NCBI RefSeq assembly: GCF_900129025.1
Contig: NZ_FQUM01000007.1
Span: 135,555-199,554, forward strand
Direction: 5' to 3'
Source of the DNA: Mariniphaga anaerophila
GTDB lineage: Bacteria > Bacteroidota > Bacteroidia > Bacteroidales > Prolixibacteraceae
Length of the DNA: 64,000 nucleotides
Part shown: one piece after another, positions 34,512-44,281 of the stretch
How the letters are laid out: every line of letters starts with the position of its first letter
How positions within the stretch are numbered: the stretch's first letter is position 1
Translations under genes and position numbers: made by a program
Notes under the pieces: model-generated
Told to the model about the DNA's origin: nothing
Database searches by the model: none
The model's input: the letters and a program-made list of their open reading frames with translations, nothing else

Positions 34512-37500
34512 ATGAAAAAATTTTTAAACCTATTGTGTTTGCTGTTGAAGCAACACCGAAAAAAACTAGTTGTTATGCGCAATACAGTTTTGATACTACT
34601 ATTAAGCACCTTCCAGGTTTTTGCCGTTGGCACTTATGCGCAAACCAAAACAATCAGTCTGGCTATGCATGACGCAACCATCCGCGATGTATTGTTTGCC
34701 ATTCAAAATCAGAGTGAATTTTATTTTTTGTATAACAGTGAGTTAGTCGATGTAACAAAAAAGGTAGATATTTCAATTAAAGGAGAAAAGGTAGATGAAA
34801 TACTAACCCGATTGTTCGATAAAAGTAAAGTAGATTTTTTAATCAAGGATCGTTACATCGTACTAACTCCTGTTGGCGGAAATGTTGAACTGTTTGATCA
34901 GCCATCCCGAATAACAGGAAAAGTTACCGACTCGTTTGGGCAGCCGCTGCCCAGTGTAACGGTTGTTATTAAAGGCACGACCCAGGGAACGGTGACGACT
35001 TCGGATGGAGAATATATTCTGACAAATATTCCCGAAGATGCTACGCTGGTTTTTTCTTTTGTGGGAATGAAAACGCAGGAAATTCCTGTTGGCGGGCAAA
35101 CAAGCATTGATGTGGTTATGCAGGAAGAAGCCATCGGGCTCGAAGAGGTTGTTGCAATCGGATACGGAACGGTTAAAAAAAGCGATTTAACCGGTTCTGT
35201 TACAAAAGTATCCGGCGAGGAATTTAGCATGCAACCTTTAACTCAGATTACTGAAATGCTTGCCGGTACCGTTGCCGGGTTTAATTCCAGCCAGGGAACA
35301 AGTGCTTCTGGCGGAGGTAGCCTGGAGATTAGGGGGCCAACTTCGTTAAGTGCCGGAACCGATCCGTTGATTGTTCTCGATGGCGTTATTTATAACGGTA
35401 GCATCCGCGACATAAACCCGATGGACATTGAAAGCCTGGACATTCTGAAAGATGCCAGTTCTTCTGCCATTTTTGGAGCAAAAGCTGCATCGGGCGTTGT
35501 TATAATTACTACAACAAAGGGAAAAACCGGAAAGCCGACCATCAACTTTTCGACAAAAATGGGGCTTGCCGAAGTTACAAATAAAGATATGAGGCCGTTT
35601 AGTCCCAAAGGGTTTACCGATTTCAGACGGGACTTTTTAGGCAGGTTGTATCCCGATTTACCTCAATACTATTTTTACAGCCCGGATGAATTACCGGGGA
35701 ACATTAGTGTAAGCGACTGGTCGAATTACAGTGACAATCCTAACTCCAATAACTATGTTGAGTGGTTGTCGAGGTTGCAACTTACCAACCCGGAAATTGA
35801 GAATTACCTTAATGGCAGAACTGTGGATTGGTACGATCAGGTGATGCAAAAGGGATTCCGCCAAAGTTACGATGTGAGTATTAACGGCGGAGGCGAAAGC
35901 CTTTCGTATTACTGGTCATTGGGATACACCGATAACGAGGGAATTATTGTTGGCGACAAATATTCTGCATTAAGGTCGAGACTCAATGTCTCTGCTAAAA
36001 TTTCTGATTTCCTTTCTGTTGGAACAAATACACAGTTTGCATTTAGGGACGAAAGCGATATACAGGCGCAGTTGAGGAACATGTTTAATAATACGCCGTA
36101 TGCTACGATGTACAACGAGGATGGAACGCTGAAATGGTTTCCGAACGATCAGCAGCAAAATGCACAAAACCCGCTTTTAAATACCTATTATCAAGATAAG
36201 CAGAAGAATATTTACAGCCTGGTTTCATCGCTTTACGCCGATATTATTTTGCCTCTTGGCTTTAGTTACCGTATTGTTTATCAGCCCAGAATGGGTTTTA
36301 CTAAAAACTATAATTTTTGGTCAACTTCCACAATTGTGGGCGCTATTGACCACTCGGGCGGGTACGGTACCCGGGAGGACAGCCAGTTTTACGAATGGCA
36401 GGTCGACAATATTCTGAAATGGAATAAGGATGTTGGAATTCATTCTTTTGATTTTACGTTTTTATACAATGCCGAAAAATACCAAAGCTGGTATTCTTTT
36501 CAGTCTGCCGAAGAATTCAGCCCCAACGAAAAGCTGTCGTTTCACTCGTTGCAATCAGGTGCCAAACTAACAATCGACAACAACGATACTTATTCAACGG
36601 GAGATGCAGTAATGGGAAGGTTGAACTATACATTGATGGATAAATACTTGCTGACAGCTTCTGTTCGACAGGACGGATATTCTGCTTTTGGATTGGAAAA
36701 CAAAAGGGCAATATTTCCTGCATTGGCGCTGGCCTGGCAGGCTTCCAGAGAAAATTTCTGGAACAACGACTGGCTGGTGAACCGGCTAAAAATGCGATTG
36801 TCGTGGGGTGTAAACGGAAACCGCGATATTGGGGTGTATTCAGCACTGGCAAAACTGTCTCAGAATTTTTATTACAATGGTTCGCAGGTGCAGATTGGTG
36901 TGTACAACTCATCGCTTGCAAATGCGCAGTTGTCGTGGGAAAAAACAGAGGCATATAATCTGGGGGTTGATGTGGGGTTATTCGATAACCGGATAGATAT
37001 AACCGCCGACGCTTACGTTTCTACCACCAAAGATTTGTTAATGCTGAGAAATCTTCCAAAAATAACAGGCTTTTCCGATATCTATTCAAACCTGGGAGAG
37101 TTGAAAAATAAAGGGCTGGAGTTTTCTGTGAATTCCGTAAATATTACGAATAGCAGAATAAAGTGGAATTCAAGTCTTGTTTTTTCACTGAACCGCAATG
37201 AAATAGTTGAACTGTTTGGAGACGTGGGAGAATATACGTTAGAAAATGAAGTCCGTTACGGAGAACTTCCTGACTTTACCAACCGATGGTTCCCGGGGCA
37301 GGCAATTGACAGAATTTGGGACTACGATATTACCGGTGTTTGGCAGCTCGATCAGGCAGATGAAGCAGCTAAGTACAATCAGTCTCCGGGCGATTACATT
37401 GCAGTAGATGTGAACGAAGACGGTATTTATACTGAAAGTAATGACAAACGCTTTGTTGGTTGGAAGCAGCCGCGCTACAGGATAGGGCTTCGAAATGAAG

Positions 37501-37919
37501 TCAGTTTTCTGAAACATTTTACTGCTTCTGCTTTTCTTCGGGCAGAATTGGGGCACATCGGGAGCATTGCCATATTTAAAGGAACCAGCAGTTCTTACGA
37601 AAGAACGAGTACCCGGGAATTTCCGTACTGGACTCCTGATAATCCTTCCAATAAATACGGTGCTGTTGTTTCGTACAGCGGCTTATACAGCGGCGGTTTT
37701 AACACCTACTTCCCGCGGTCTTATCTGAGGGTTCAGGATTTATCAATTTCCTACAACGTTCCTAAAAAAGTAATTGAACACTTAAATTTTGAAAGAGTAC
37801 GTGTGTATGGTAACGTGCGGAACTTGCTCACTTTTGACGGGTGGATGGACTGGGATCCTGAATCAGGTTCTTCGCCTATGCCAAGAGTATTTACACTGGG
37901 ATTTGATCTGTCATTTTGA
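34512..37919 (+). CDS. SusC/RagA-type TonB-linked outer membrane transporter with STN domain
   Basis: The protein has 1135 residues. The long N-terminal signal is of the MRNTVLILLLSTFQVFAVGTYAQ type. It is followed by an STN (secretin/TonB N-terminal) signalling domain about 46-118, a carboxypeptidase-like domain about 130-210 (ITGKVTDSFGQPLPSVTVVIKG), the plug with IGYGTVKKSDLTGSV and IEIRGPTSL-like LEIRGPTSL, DPLIVLDGVIY, then a 22-strand barrel to the final LGFDLSF. It imports oligosaccharides captured with SusD, and its STN domain contacts the FecR protein for regulation. The SusD gene starts 21 bp downstream. Confidence 0.97.
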   Translation: MKKFLNLLCLLLKQHRKKLVVMRNTVLILLLSTFQVFAVGTYAQTKTISLAMHDATIRDVLFAIQNQSEFYFLYNSELVDVTKKVDISIKGEKVDEILTRLFDKSKVDFLIKDRYIVLTPVGGNVELFDQPSRITGKVTDSFGQPLPSVTVVIKGTTQGTVTTSDGEYILTNIPEDATLVFSFVGMKTQEIPVGGQTSIDVVMQEEAIGLEEVVAIGYGTVKKSDLTGSVTKVSGEEFSMQPLTQITEMLAGTVAGFNSSQGTSASGGGSLEIRGPTSLSAGTDPLIVLDGVIYNGSIRDINPMDIESLDILKDASSSAIFGAKAASGVVIITTTKGKTGKPTINFSTKMGLAEVTNKDMRPFSPKGFTDFRRDFLGRLYPDLPQYYFYSPDELPGNISVSDWSNYSDNPNSNNYVEWLSRLQLTNPEIENYLNGRTVDWYDQVMQKGFRQSYDVSINGGGESLSYYWSLGYTDNEGIIVGDKYSALRSRLNVSAKISDFLSVGTNTQFAFRDESDIQAQLRNMFNNTPYATMYNEDGTLKWFPNDQQQNAQNPLLNTYYQDKQKNIYSLVSSLYADIILPLGFSYRIVYQPRMGFTKNYNFWSTSTIVGAIDHSGGYGTREDSQFYEWQVDNILKWNKDVGIHSFDFTFLYNAEKYQSWYSFQSAEEFSPNEKLSFHSLQSGAKLTIDNNDTYSTGDAVMGRLNYTLMDKYLLTASVRQDGYSAFGLENKRAIFPALALAWQASRENFWNNDWLVNRLKMRLSWGVNGNRDIGVYSALAKLSQNFYYNGSQVQIGVYNSSLANAQLSWEKTEAYNLGVDVGLFDNRIDITADAYVSTTKDLLMLRNLPKITGFSDIYSNLGELKNKGLEFSVNSVNITNSRIKWNSSLVFSLNRNEIVELFGDVGEYTLENEVRYGELPDFTNRWFPGQAIDRIWDYDITGVWQLDQADEAAKYNQSPGDYIAVDVNEDGIYTESNDKRFVGWKQPRYRIGLRNEVSFLKHFTASAFLRAELGHIGSIAIFKGTSSSYERTSTREFPYWTPDNPSNKYGAVVSYSGLYSGGFNTYFPRSYLRVQDLSISYNVPKKVIEHLNFERVRVYGNVRNLLTFDGWMDWDPESGSSPMPRVFTLGFDLSF

Positions 37920-37940
37920 TAACGCTAAAATATTTCAACT

Positions 37941-39731
37941 ATGAAAATCATAAAAAACTATTTATTAGTACTAATAATATTGGTGACTGCATCATGTTCT
38001 GAAGATTACCTGGAGACAAAACCACTCTCTTTTTATGCTCCGGAAAACGTGTACACCAATGCCGAGGGATTCAATTCATTGTTGATTACAATGAAAAAAG
38101 ATTTTGCAATTGTTGGGTACGATCAGTTTTGTATCATGGCCGACCAAAATGCATATTCAGATTTGTGTGTTCCTGCTTCGTACAATAACCTTACAATAAG
38201 GGATTTGGTGAATAGTTTGACTCCTGCTGTAACCACCGGAGACACGCGGTTTCAGTTTCATAATCGGTTATTCGATCAGGCATACTATGCTGTTAGAAAT
38301 CCCAATGTGCTAATATCGAGGATTGACGATGTGGAGTGGAAAAATGAACAGGAAAAGAATTTTTTCCTGGCCTCGGCTTATTTCTACAGGGCTTATTGGT
38401 ACTACTTTTTAATTAACACTTACGGAGATGTGCCGTTTATAGGAGAGGAACTTACAGGACCAAAACTCGACTTTTATACGCATTCCCGCTGGACTATTTT
38501 GAATAAAATACAAGCGGACATGGAGTTTGCAGTGCAGTGGCTTCCTGTAAATGCCAACCCGGGGGAAATAACAAGGGGGGCTGCCAACCATCTGTTAACA
38601 AAAATTTATTTGGCCAACACTGAGTTTGACAAGGCAATTGCATCTGCAACAGCGGTTATCGACGGGCCCTACGCATTGATGAGGGATCGGTTTGGTTCGT
38701 ATAAAAACGATTTGGGGCGTAACGTGTTTTGGGATTTACATCGGGTTGAAAACATTAATGCACCTGAGAATACGGAAACAATATGTAGTTTGATTGACCG
38801 GTTTGAAGCACCGGAAAATGCCCAGAATGTTGGAATACAATCAGGTGTGTATAGAGGCAATACGCTGCCGCGTACGTACAACTGCCAGTGGTGGCATGCC
38901 ACTACGCTCGACAGCCAAGGGAAGAACGGAACAATTGGCAGTGGCGCTCAGTATGATACGCTTTTTAGAGGTGCTGCAACAGCCCGCCCGTCTGTTTATT
39001 ATCTGTATGAAATATGGGATCATGAGCGTGACTTAAGAAGAGCCGATCTCAATTGGGTAGACCCACATGAGATTATGTACAATCGTACTACCTCGGTTGA
39101 CTACGGAAAGCCGCTGAATCCTAATTATTTTGCCAGTGTAATAGATTCTTTTTCCAACATATACGCGATTCCTCACTATAAAACTTTTATACCCGAGCAA
39201 AATCCGCCGGGAGATGCATTCGGTGGCTCCGGCGATACCTACATTTTTCGGTTGGCGGGAACATATTTGTTGCGCGCCGAAGCCTATTTCTGGAAGGGAC
39301 AACTGGATTTAGCCGCTGCCGACCTGAATATGGTTAGGCAAAGGGCCGGTACTTTGCCAATTAGCGGCAGCCAGGTGACTATTGATGAAATATTCGACGA
39401 ACGTGCGCGGGAGCTTTTCACTGAAGAACCACGCTTTGCGGAGTTGACAAGAGTATCGTTTATAATGGCCAAACAAAACATTGGTGGTTATAGTCTGAAT
39501 AATTTTCATCAGAGTAATTATTTCTATGACAGGTCGATAAGTACGAACGTATTTTGGCGGACAAATTTCCAGGCGCGTTTTTCCGGAGAGCCGTTTCGAA
39601 TCGCTCCGTACAATGTGCTCTGGCCAATTCCTGAAACAGTTATCACAGCAAATACAAAAGGGGTAATTAATCAAAATGTCGGTTATTCAGGAACCGAAAA
39701 CAACGTGCCCCCTCTTGAAGTAATTGAATAA
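37941..39731 (+). CDS. SusD/RagB-type glycan-binding lipoprotein
   Basis: The protein has 596 residues; signal peptide with lipobox TASC (Cys 19) and the family start SEDYLETKPL. Tetratricopeptide-type helices are seen around FFLASAYFYRAYWYYFLINTYGDVPFI, and LRAEAYFWKGQLDLAAADLNMVRQRAG in the C half, ending with LWPIPE. It forms the hinged lid on the SusC transporter and binds glycan at the cell surface. The next gene is about 260 bp away behind a duplicated leader. Confidence 0.96.
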   Translation: MKIIKNYLLVLIILVTASCSEDYLETKPLSFYAPENVYTNAEGFNSLLITMKKDFAIVGYDQFCIMADQNAYSDLCVPASYNNLTIRDLVNSLTPAVTTGDTRFQFHNRLFDQAYYAVRNPNVLISRIDDVEWKNEQEKNFFLASAYFYRAYWYYFLINTYGDVPFIGEELTGPKLDFYTHSRWTILNKIQADMEFAVQWLPVNANPGEITRGAANHLLTKIYLANTEFDKAIASATAVIDGPYALMRDRFGSYKNDLGRNVFWDLHRVENINAPENTETICSLIDRFEAPENAQNVGIQSGVYRGNTLPRTYNCQWWHATTLDSQGKNGTIGSGAQYDTLFRGAATARPSVYYLYEIWDHERDLRRADLNWVDPHEIMYNRTTSVDYGKPLNPNYFASVIDSFSNIYAIPHYKTFIPEQNPPGDAFGGSGDTYIFRLAGTYLLRAEAYFWKGQLDLAAADLNMVRQRAGTLPISGSQVTIDEIFDERARELFTEEPRFAELTRVSFIMAKQNIGGYSLNNFHQSNYFYDRSISTNVFWRTNFQARFSGEPFRIAPYNVLWPIPETVITANTKGVINQNVGYSGTENNVPPLEVIE

Positions 39732-39877
39732 TTTTTTACGCCGTGCAGTTTGTTCCCGGGCTGCATGGCAAAATTTGTATCTAATGTCAATCAATAAGGT
39801 AATCTGAATTAAGCATAGTGAAAACTACCACTTGCGGGTTTCAGAAGTTGCCGTTGAACTTTTAAAATGTAAACGAA

Positions 39878-39998
39878 TGAAACGAATATGAATTTTCTTC
39901 ATTCAAAATCCACAAAATGAAATGATTAAAATTTGTGTGAGTTGCTGAGTGTCTTTGGTTATTTTGAACATTCAGAAATTAAAAATTTTATACAGATG
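39878..39998 (+). repeat. Duplicated leader, copy 1
   Basis: The 120 bp before the first propeller gene align almost without gaps to 42815-42937. Conserved blocks include ATGAATTTTCTTCATT, GAACATTCAGAAAT and CAGATGAAA at the start codon. ATGAA-ttttc-TTCAT inside it is a small inverted repeat. Duplication with the gene is direct observation; a regulatory role is inferred. Confidence 0.8.
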
Positions 39999-41324
39999 AA
40001 AAGAAGAGATTTTTTAAGGACGTCTGCCGGTTTTGTTGCCGTTGCTGCTGCCCCGGGTGTCTTTTTGGTTCAGTGCAAGTCAAGCCCTGCAGTAAAAATA
40101 AAATTCAGAGATTATCAAAAAGATACCAGTCTTGGTAAAGTGAAAATAGTAACTCCCGACGACGGGTTTTATCTCAATACCTTTTATGATATTTGCCCGT
40201 TTAGTCCAAGCCAGAAACTCCTTGCTGTAAATAAGTTGCCTTACCAGGGAAAAACGGCGGAATATGGAGACTTGTGCGATATCTGCATTGTTGATCTGGA
40301 GAACGAAACAATCGAAACGGTTTATTCTACAAAAGGGTGGGGGTACCAGTTGGGAGCCAACCTGAACTGGGGAATAACTGATCGCTATTTATATACCAAC
40401 GACATAATTGACAACGATGCGGTTTGTGTTCGGATAGATTTGGACACCAAAGAAGTAAAGGCATTTGCCGGGCCAATGTATCATATTGCACCCGACGAAA
40501 GCGCCGTTGCCGGATTTCCGCTGGATTTGATTAATGGCTATCAGGACGGAGAGTCTGCGCAAATGGGATACGGAGTGCCAATTTACAAGCTGTTGGAAGA
40601 GCTAAAGGGAGCGCCGTCGACAGAGGGGCTGTGGAGAACCGATTTGAAAACAAATGAGAAAACGCTTTTGGTGAGTTTGAAAGCGGCTTACGAAGCAATT
40701 GATAATCCGTATTATGCCGATGCCAATTGTTATTTTTTCCATACAAAATACAATAAGCAGGGCACGCGAATGTTGCAGGTGTTCAGAGGGGTGTTCCCGG
40801 GCTCATCGCGGTATCATCCTACACTGCTGACTTTTAATCCCGACGGGTCGGATATCGGGGTGGCTGTAACTCAGCAACAGTGGGCAAGAAGGGGAAATCA
40901 TCCCAATTGGCATCCCGACGGGAAACGCATTGTGATGAACCTGACACCAACCTGGCTGGGTGAGGAGCAAATGCGGTTTTGCATTTTTGACTATTCGGGA
41001 GACAATTTTAAACTGCTGTCTAAAAAACACTTTGGAAGTGGGCATCCTAGTGTTACGCCCGATACATCATACCTCATTTCTGATTATTACGTAGGCGAAT
41101 ACAAAAAACTGGGGTACGATGGTTCTCCAATTCGGTTAATTGACCTTAATACCGATGAGGAGCAGGCAATCTGCACTGTTTTTACCGACCTCGATATTGA
41201 TGCCAGTACATTCAGGGTTGATCCGCATCCTGCATGGAGTCGCGACTACAAAAAGGTGTGCTTCAATGGTGCGCCAAACGGCATAAGGCAGGTGTTTGTG
41301 GCAGATCTGGAAGGTGTAATTTAA
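39996..41324 (+). CDS. Tat-exported TolB/PL22-like beta-propeller protein, copy 1
   Basis: The protein has 442 residues from the ATG at 39996, which begins a twin-arginine signal (KRRDFLRTSAGFVAVAAAPG); the frame extends upstream to 39933 but that part is within the duplicated leader. A Cys follows the signal (VQC), perhaps a lipid anchor, absent in copy 2. The body has propeller-blade phrases GNHPNWHPDGKRIVMN, GSGHPSVTPDTSYLISDYY and DPHPAWSRDYKKVCFNGAPNG, as in TolB and oligogalacturonate lyases. A lyase on unsaturated or uronic oligosaccharides is possible; catalytic residues were not established. It lies between SusD and a sulfatase. Confidence 0.82.
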   Translation: MKRRDFLRTSAGFVAVAAAPGVFLVQCKSSPAVKIKFRDYQKDTSLGKVKIVTPDDGFYLNTFYDICPFSPSQKLLAVNKLPYQGKTAEYGDLCDICIVDLENETIETVYSTKGWGYQLGANLNWGITDRYLYTNDIIDNDAVCVRIDLDTKEVKAFAGPMYHIAPDESAVAGFPLDLINGYQDGESAQMGYGVPIYKLLEELKGAPSTEGLWRTDLKTNEKTLLVSLKAAYEAIDNPYYADANCYFFHTKYNKQGTRMLQVFRGVFPGSSRYHPTLLTFNPDGSDIGVAVTQQQWARRGNHPNWHPDGKRIVMNLTPTWLGEEQMRFCIFDYSGDNFKLLSKKHFGSGHPSVTPDTSYLISDYYVGEYKKLGYDGSPIRLIDLNTDEEQAICTVFTDLDIDASTFRVDPHPAWSRDYKKVCFNGAPNGIRQVFVADLEGVI

Positions 41325-41404
41325 TAGTTTCGGGGGTTGCACTTTGAGGCTGCCCCCGTTTTTAAGAGTTAGTCGTAGTGTTCAATTGGTTCAATACATT
41401 TGTT

Positions 41405-42802
41405 ATGAAATATTGTGCGCTTATATTTTTCTTCCTTTTTATTGTTCGTATCCAGGCACAGGACCAACCTAATGTTGTGCTGATTCTTGCAGATGATTTA
41501 GGTTATGGCGATGTTGGCTGTTACGGAAGCAGGGATATAAAAACACCAAATATCGACCGGCTGGCAACCGAAGGCGTGCGGTTTTCAAATTTTTACTCTA
41601 ACGGTCCGGAGTGCTCACCAACCCGGGCTGCATTGTTGTCGGGGCTTTATCAGCAACGAATTGGCGGGTTGGAATGTGCAATAGGAGCGGGCAATATCGG
41701 GCGGTACGACGAAGCTGCCTGGTTGGTCGATAAGAAGGAACTCGGGCTTCCCCGCGAATATTGTGTGCTTCCGCGCGAGTTGAAAAAGGCCGGGTACAAT
41801 ACAGCAATAATTGGCAAGTGGCACCTTGGATACGAAGAAAAGTTCAGGCCGCATAATCAGTTTTTTGACTATTCATTCGGGACTTTCGGAATAGGCGGCG
41901 AATATTTCTATCATGTTGAGCGAGGCCCCATAAATCTGGATGATTCGACATTTACCGGAATTCATACGCTGATGAAAAACGGGAAAGAAACTTTTCGGGA
42001 CGGGTATTACAGTACGCACTTATTTACCGATGAAGCGCGTGCGTGGCTCAATCAGCAAAACAACAAAACACCGTTTTTTCTGTATCTTCCGTATACCGCA
42101 CCACATACTCCTTTTCAGGGACCAAACGATTTTTCTGAAAAACCTTTTACAAACGAGGAATGGGGAACAAGAAACAAGAGCCGGAAGACCTACGCTGAAA
42201 TGGTTGAGGAGATGGATAAAGGCATAGGTCAGGTTCTTGACGTGCTTGAAAGAAAAGGACTGGCAAAAAACACCATCGTTATTTTTTTTAGCGACAATGG
42301 CGGAACAAAAATGTCTGACAACGGTGTTTTTAGCGGATATAAAGGGCAGGTTTACGAAGGAGGAATTCGCGTACCGTGTATCATCAAATGGCCAAGTATG
42401 ATTCCGGAAAACTCAGCGTCGGATCAGGCTTCAATCAGTTTTGATTTAACGTTGTCGATCATAGCCCGGGCGGGCGCTGACATTTCTTCTCTGGATCTGG
42501 ATGGTTATGATATTTTATCTCATGTGATTGACTACAAAACTGATTTTGACCGGACTCTTTTTTGGAGAAAAAAGCGGGAAGAGTCGGTGGTAAAAGCGGT
42601 TCGCGACGGAAGCATGAAACTGGTTGTTGAGTATGAAAGTGATGTGCTGAAAAATAAAAAATTGTACAATTTAAAAACGGATCCCTGTGAATCGGCTGAC
42701 TTGGCAGAAGCAAATCCGCAAATGGCGAAAAAGCTGTTTGAAAAACTGTCCGGATGGGAAAAAGAGGTTCAGTCAGAACGATTATCGGAGATGAAAAAAT
42801 AG
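41405..42802 (+). CDS. Exported sulfatase, type I (first)
   Basis: The protein has 465 residues from the ATG at 41405, which opens a signal peptide ending IQAQ. The formylglycine motif is C70-S-P-T-R, with metal ligands in LADDLGYGDVG and FFSDNGG, plus GKWHLG and APHTPF. It should remove sulfate esters from sugar in the periplasm after maturation of C70 to formylglycine. The position within the SusC/D locus points to a sulfated glycan. Copy 2 of the duplicated leader begins 12 bp after its stop. Confidence 0.94.
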   Translation: MKYCALIFFFLFIVRIQAQDQPNVVLILADDLGYGDVGCYGSRDIKTPNIDRLATEGVRFSNFYSNGPECSPTRAALLSGLYQQRIGGLECAIGAGNIGRYDEAAWLVDKKELGLPREYCVLPRELKKAGYNTAIIGKWHLGYEEKFRPHNQFFDYSFGTFGIGGEYFYHVERGPINLDDSTFTGIHTLMKNGKETFRDGYYSTHLFTDEARAWLNQQNNKTPFFLYLPYTAPHTPFQGPNDFSEKPFTNEEWGTRNKSRKTYAEMVEEMDKGIGQVLDVLERKGLAKNTIVIFFSDNGGTKMSDNGVFSGYKGQVYEGGIRVPCIIKWPSMIPENSASDQASISFDLTLSIIARAGADISSLDLDGYDILSHVIDYKTDFDRTLFWRKKREESVVKAVRDGSMKLVVEYESDVLKNKKLYNLKTDPCESADLAEANPQMAKKLFEKLSGWEKEVQSERLSEMKK

Positions 42803-42814
42803 TTAGTGAAATAG

Positions 42815-42937
42815 TGAAACGAACATGAATTTTCTTCATTTAAAATTCACAAAAAGAAATGGTTGAAATTTATGTGAGTTCCTGAATGTCTTCAAATTTT
42901 TAGAACATTCAGAAATCAAAAAAAATTAATGCAGATG
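42815..42937 (+). repeat. Duplicated leader, copy 2
   Basis: This is the counterpart of 39878-39998, starting just after the first sulfatase stop and running to the start codon of the second propeller gene. Many mismatches are scattered singly, as after an older duplication kept in register. Confidence 0.8.
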
Positions 42938-44260
42938 AAACGAAGGGATTTTATTACCACTTCTGCCGGGTTTATGGCATTTGTTGCTGCGCCCGGAGTA
43001 TTCTCGGTGGATTATCAAAGTGATTCGCCCAAAAGAACAAAATTCAGAGATTACCGGAAAAATAAAAGCTTGGGAAAGGTGCAAATAGTAACGCCCGATG
43101 ACGGGTTTTATCTGCATACGTTTTACGATGTTTGTCCTTTTAGCCCGAGTCAGAAATTGCTTGCGGTAAATAAAATTCCTTTTCAGGGAAAGGCAGTAAA
43201 ATACGGCGATCTCTGCGATGTTTGCATCGTTGATTTAGAGAATGAGACAATCGAAAAAGTGTATTCCACAAAGGGATGGGGATACCAGCTGGGGGCTAAT
43301 CTTAACTGGGGAAAAACAGACAGGTATTTATACACCAATGATATAATTGGAGACGATGCGGTGTGCGTGAGAATCGATTTGGAAACTAAAGAAATAAAAG
43401 CTTTTGCCGGGCCAATGTATCATATTGCGCCCGACGAAAGTGCCGTGGTTGGTTTCCCGCTGGACATGATTAATGCCACGCAGATGGGATATGGCGTTCC
43501 GGCGTTTCGCAAATGTGACGGAACAGTGGGGTCGCCTGCCGATCAAGGCCTTTGGAGAACCGACCTTAAAACCAATAAGAAAACATTGTTGGTTAGTATT
43601 CAGGATGTTTATCAAAAGGCGAAAGACAAAGAGTTTCTGAATGATGGAAACGGCTATCTGTTTCACTCTAAATTTAACCCGCAGGGCACGAGAATTCTTC
43701 AGGTTGTGCGCTACCTGTTTCCAGAGAATAGTGCAAAAGAAGGCCGAAATCCGATGTTGTATGCGTTCAATTCCGATGGCTCAGATGTCCATCAGGCTAT
43801 TACGCGGGTGCAGTGGTCGCTCCGTGGAAACCATCCCAATTGGCACCCCGACGGAGAGCGGATTGTTATGAATCTTACCCCGGCCTGGCTGGGCGACAAC
43901 GAGATGCGATTTTGTATTTTCCATCATACGGGAAAGGATTTCCGCATTCTTTCGAAGAAGTTCCTGGGCAGCGGGCATCCCAGCCTCACTCCCGACTCTT
44001 CTTATCTTTTGTCTGATTACTATGCAAAAGAGTACAAAAAGCTTGGTTTAACCGAGTCTCCCATTCGTTTGATAGATCTTAACACCGAGAAGGAAGAATC
44101 GATTTGTTCTGTTTTTACCGATTTGGATGTTGAGAGCAATACATTTCGGATTGACCCGCATCCGGCGTGGAGCCGCGACTTTAAAAAAGTTTGCTTCAAC
44201 GGTGCTCCAAACGGGGTGAGGCAGGTGTTTGTGGCTGATTTATCAAATGTTTTGGGCTGA
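42935..44260 (+). CDS. Tat-exported TolB/PL22-like beta-propeller protein, copy 2
   Basis: The protein has 441 residues from the ATG at 42935 (an ATG two codons earlier is possible). It is a close paralogue of the protein at 39996, nearly colinear throughout. Long identical stretches include DGFYL-TFYD-CPFSPSQKLLAVNK and STKGWGYQLGANLNWG; the variable part lies around residues 175-215. It has a twin-arginine signal (KRRDFITTSAG) but no Cys after it, so it should be soluble in the periplasm. Blade phrases NHPNWHPDGERIVMN and DPHPAWSRDFKKVCFN are kept. It sits between two sulfatases. Confidence 0.82.
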   Translation: MKRRDFITTSAGFMAFVAAPGVFSVDYQSDSPKRTKFRDYRKNKSLGKVQIVTPDDGFYLHTFYDVCPFSPSQKLLAVNKIPFQGKAVKYGDLCDVCIVDLENETIEKVYSTKGWGYQLGANLNWGKTDRYLYTNDIIGDDAVCVRIDLETKEIKAFAGPMYHIAPDESAVVGFPLDMINATQMGYGVPAFRKCDGTVGSPADQGLWRTDLKTNKKTLLVSIQDVYQKAKDKEFLNDGNGYLFHSKFNPQGTRILQVVRYLFPENSAKEGRNPMLYAFNSDGSDVHQAITRVQWSLRGNHPNWHPDGERIVMNLTPAWLGDNEMRFCIFHHTGKDFRILSKKFLGSGHPSLTPDSSYLLSDYYAKEYKKLGLTESPIRLIDLNTEKEESICSVFTDLDVESNTFRIDPHPAWSRDFKKVCFNGAPNGVRQVFVADLSNVLG

Positions 44261-44281
44261 AAATAATTCAATAATTCTGAT

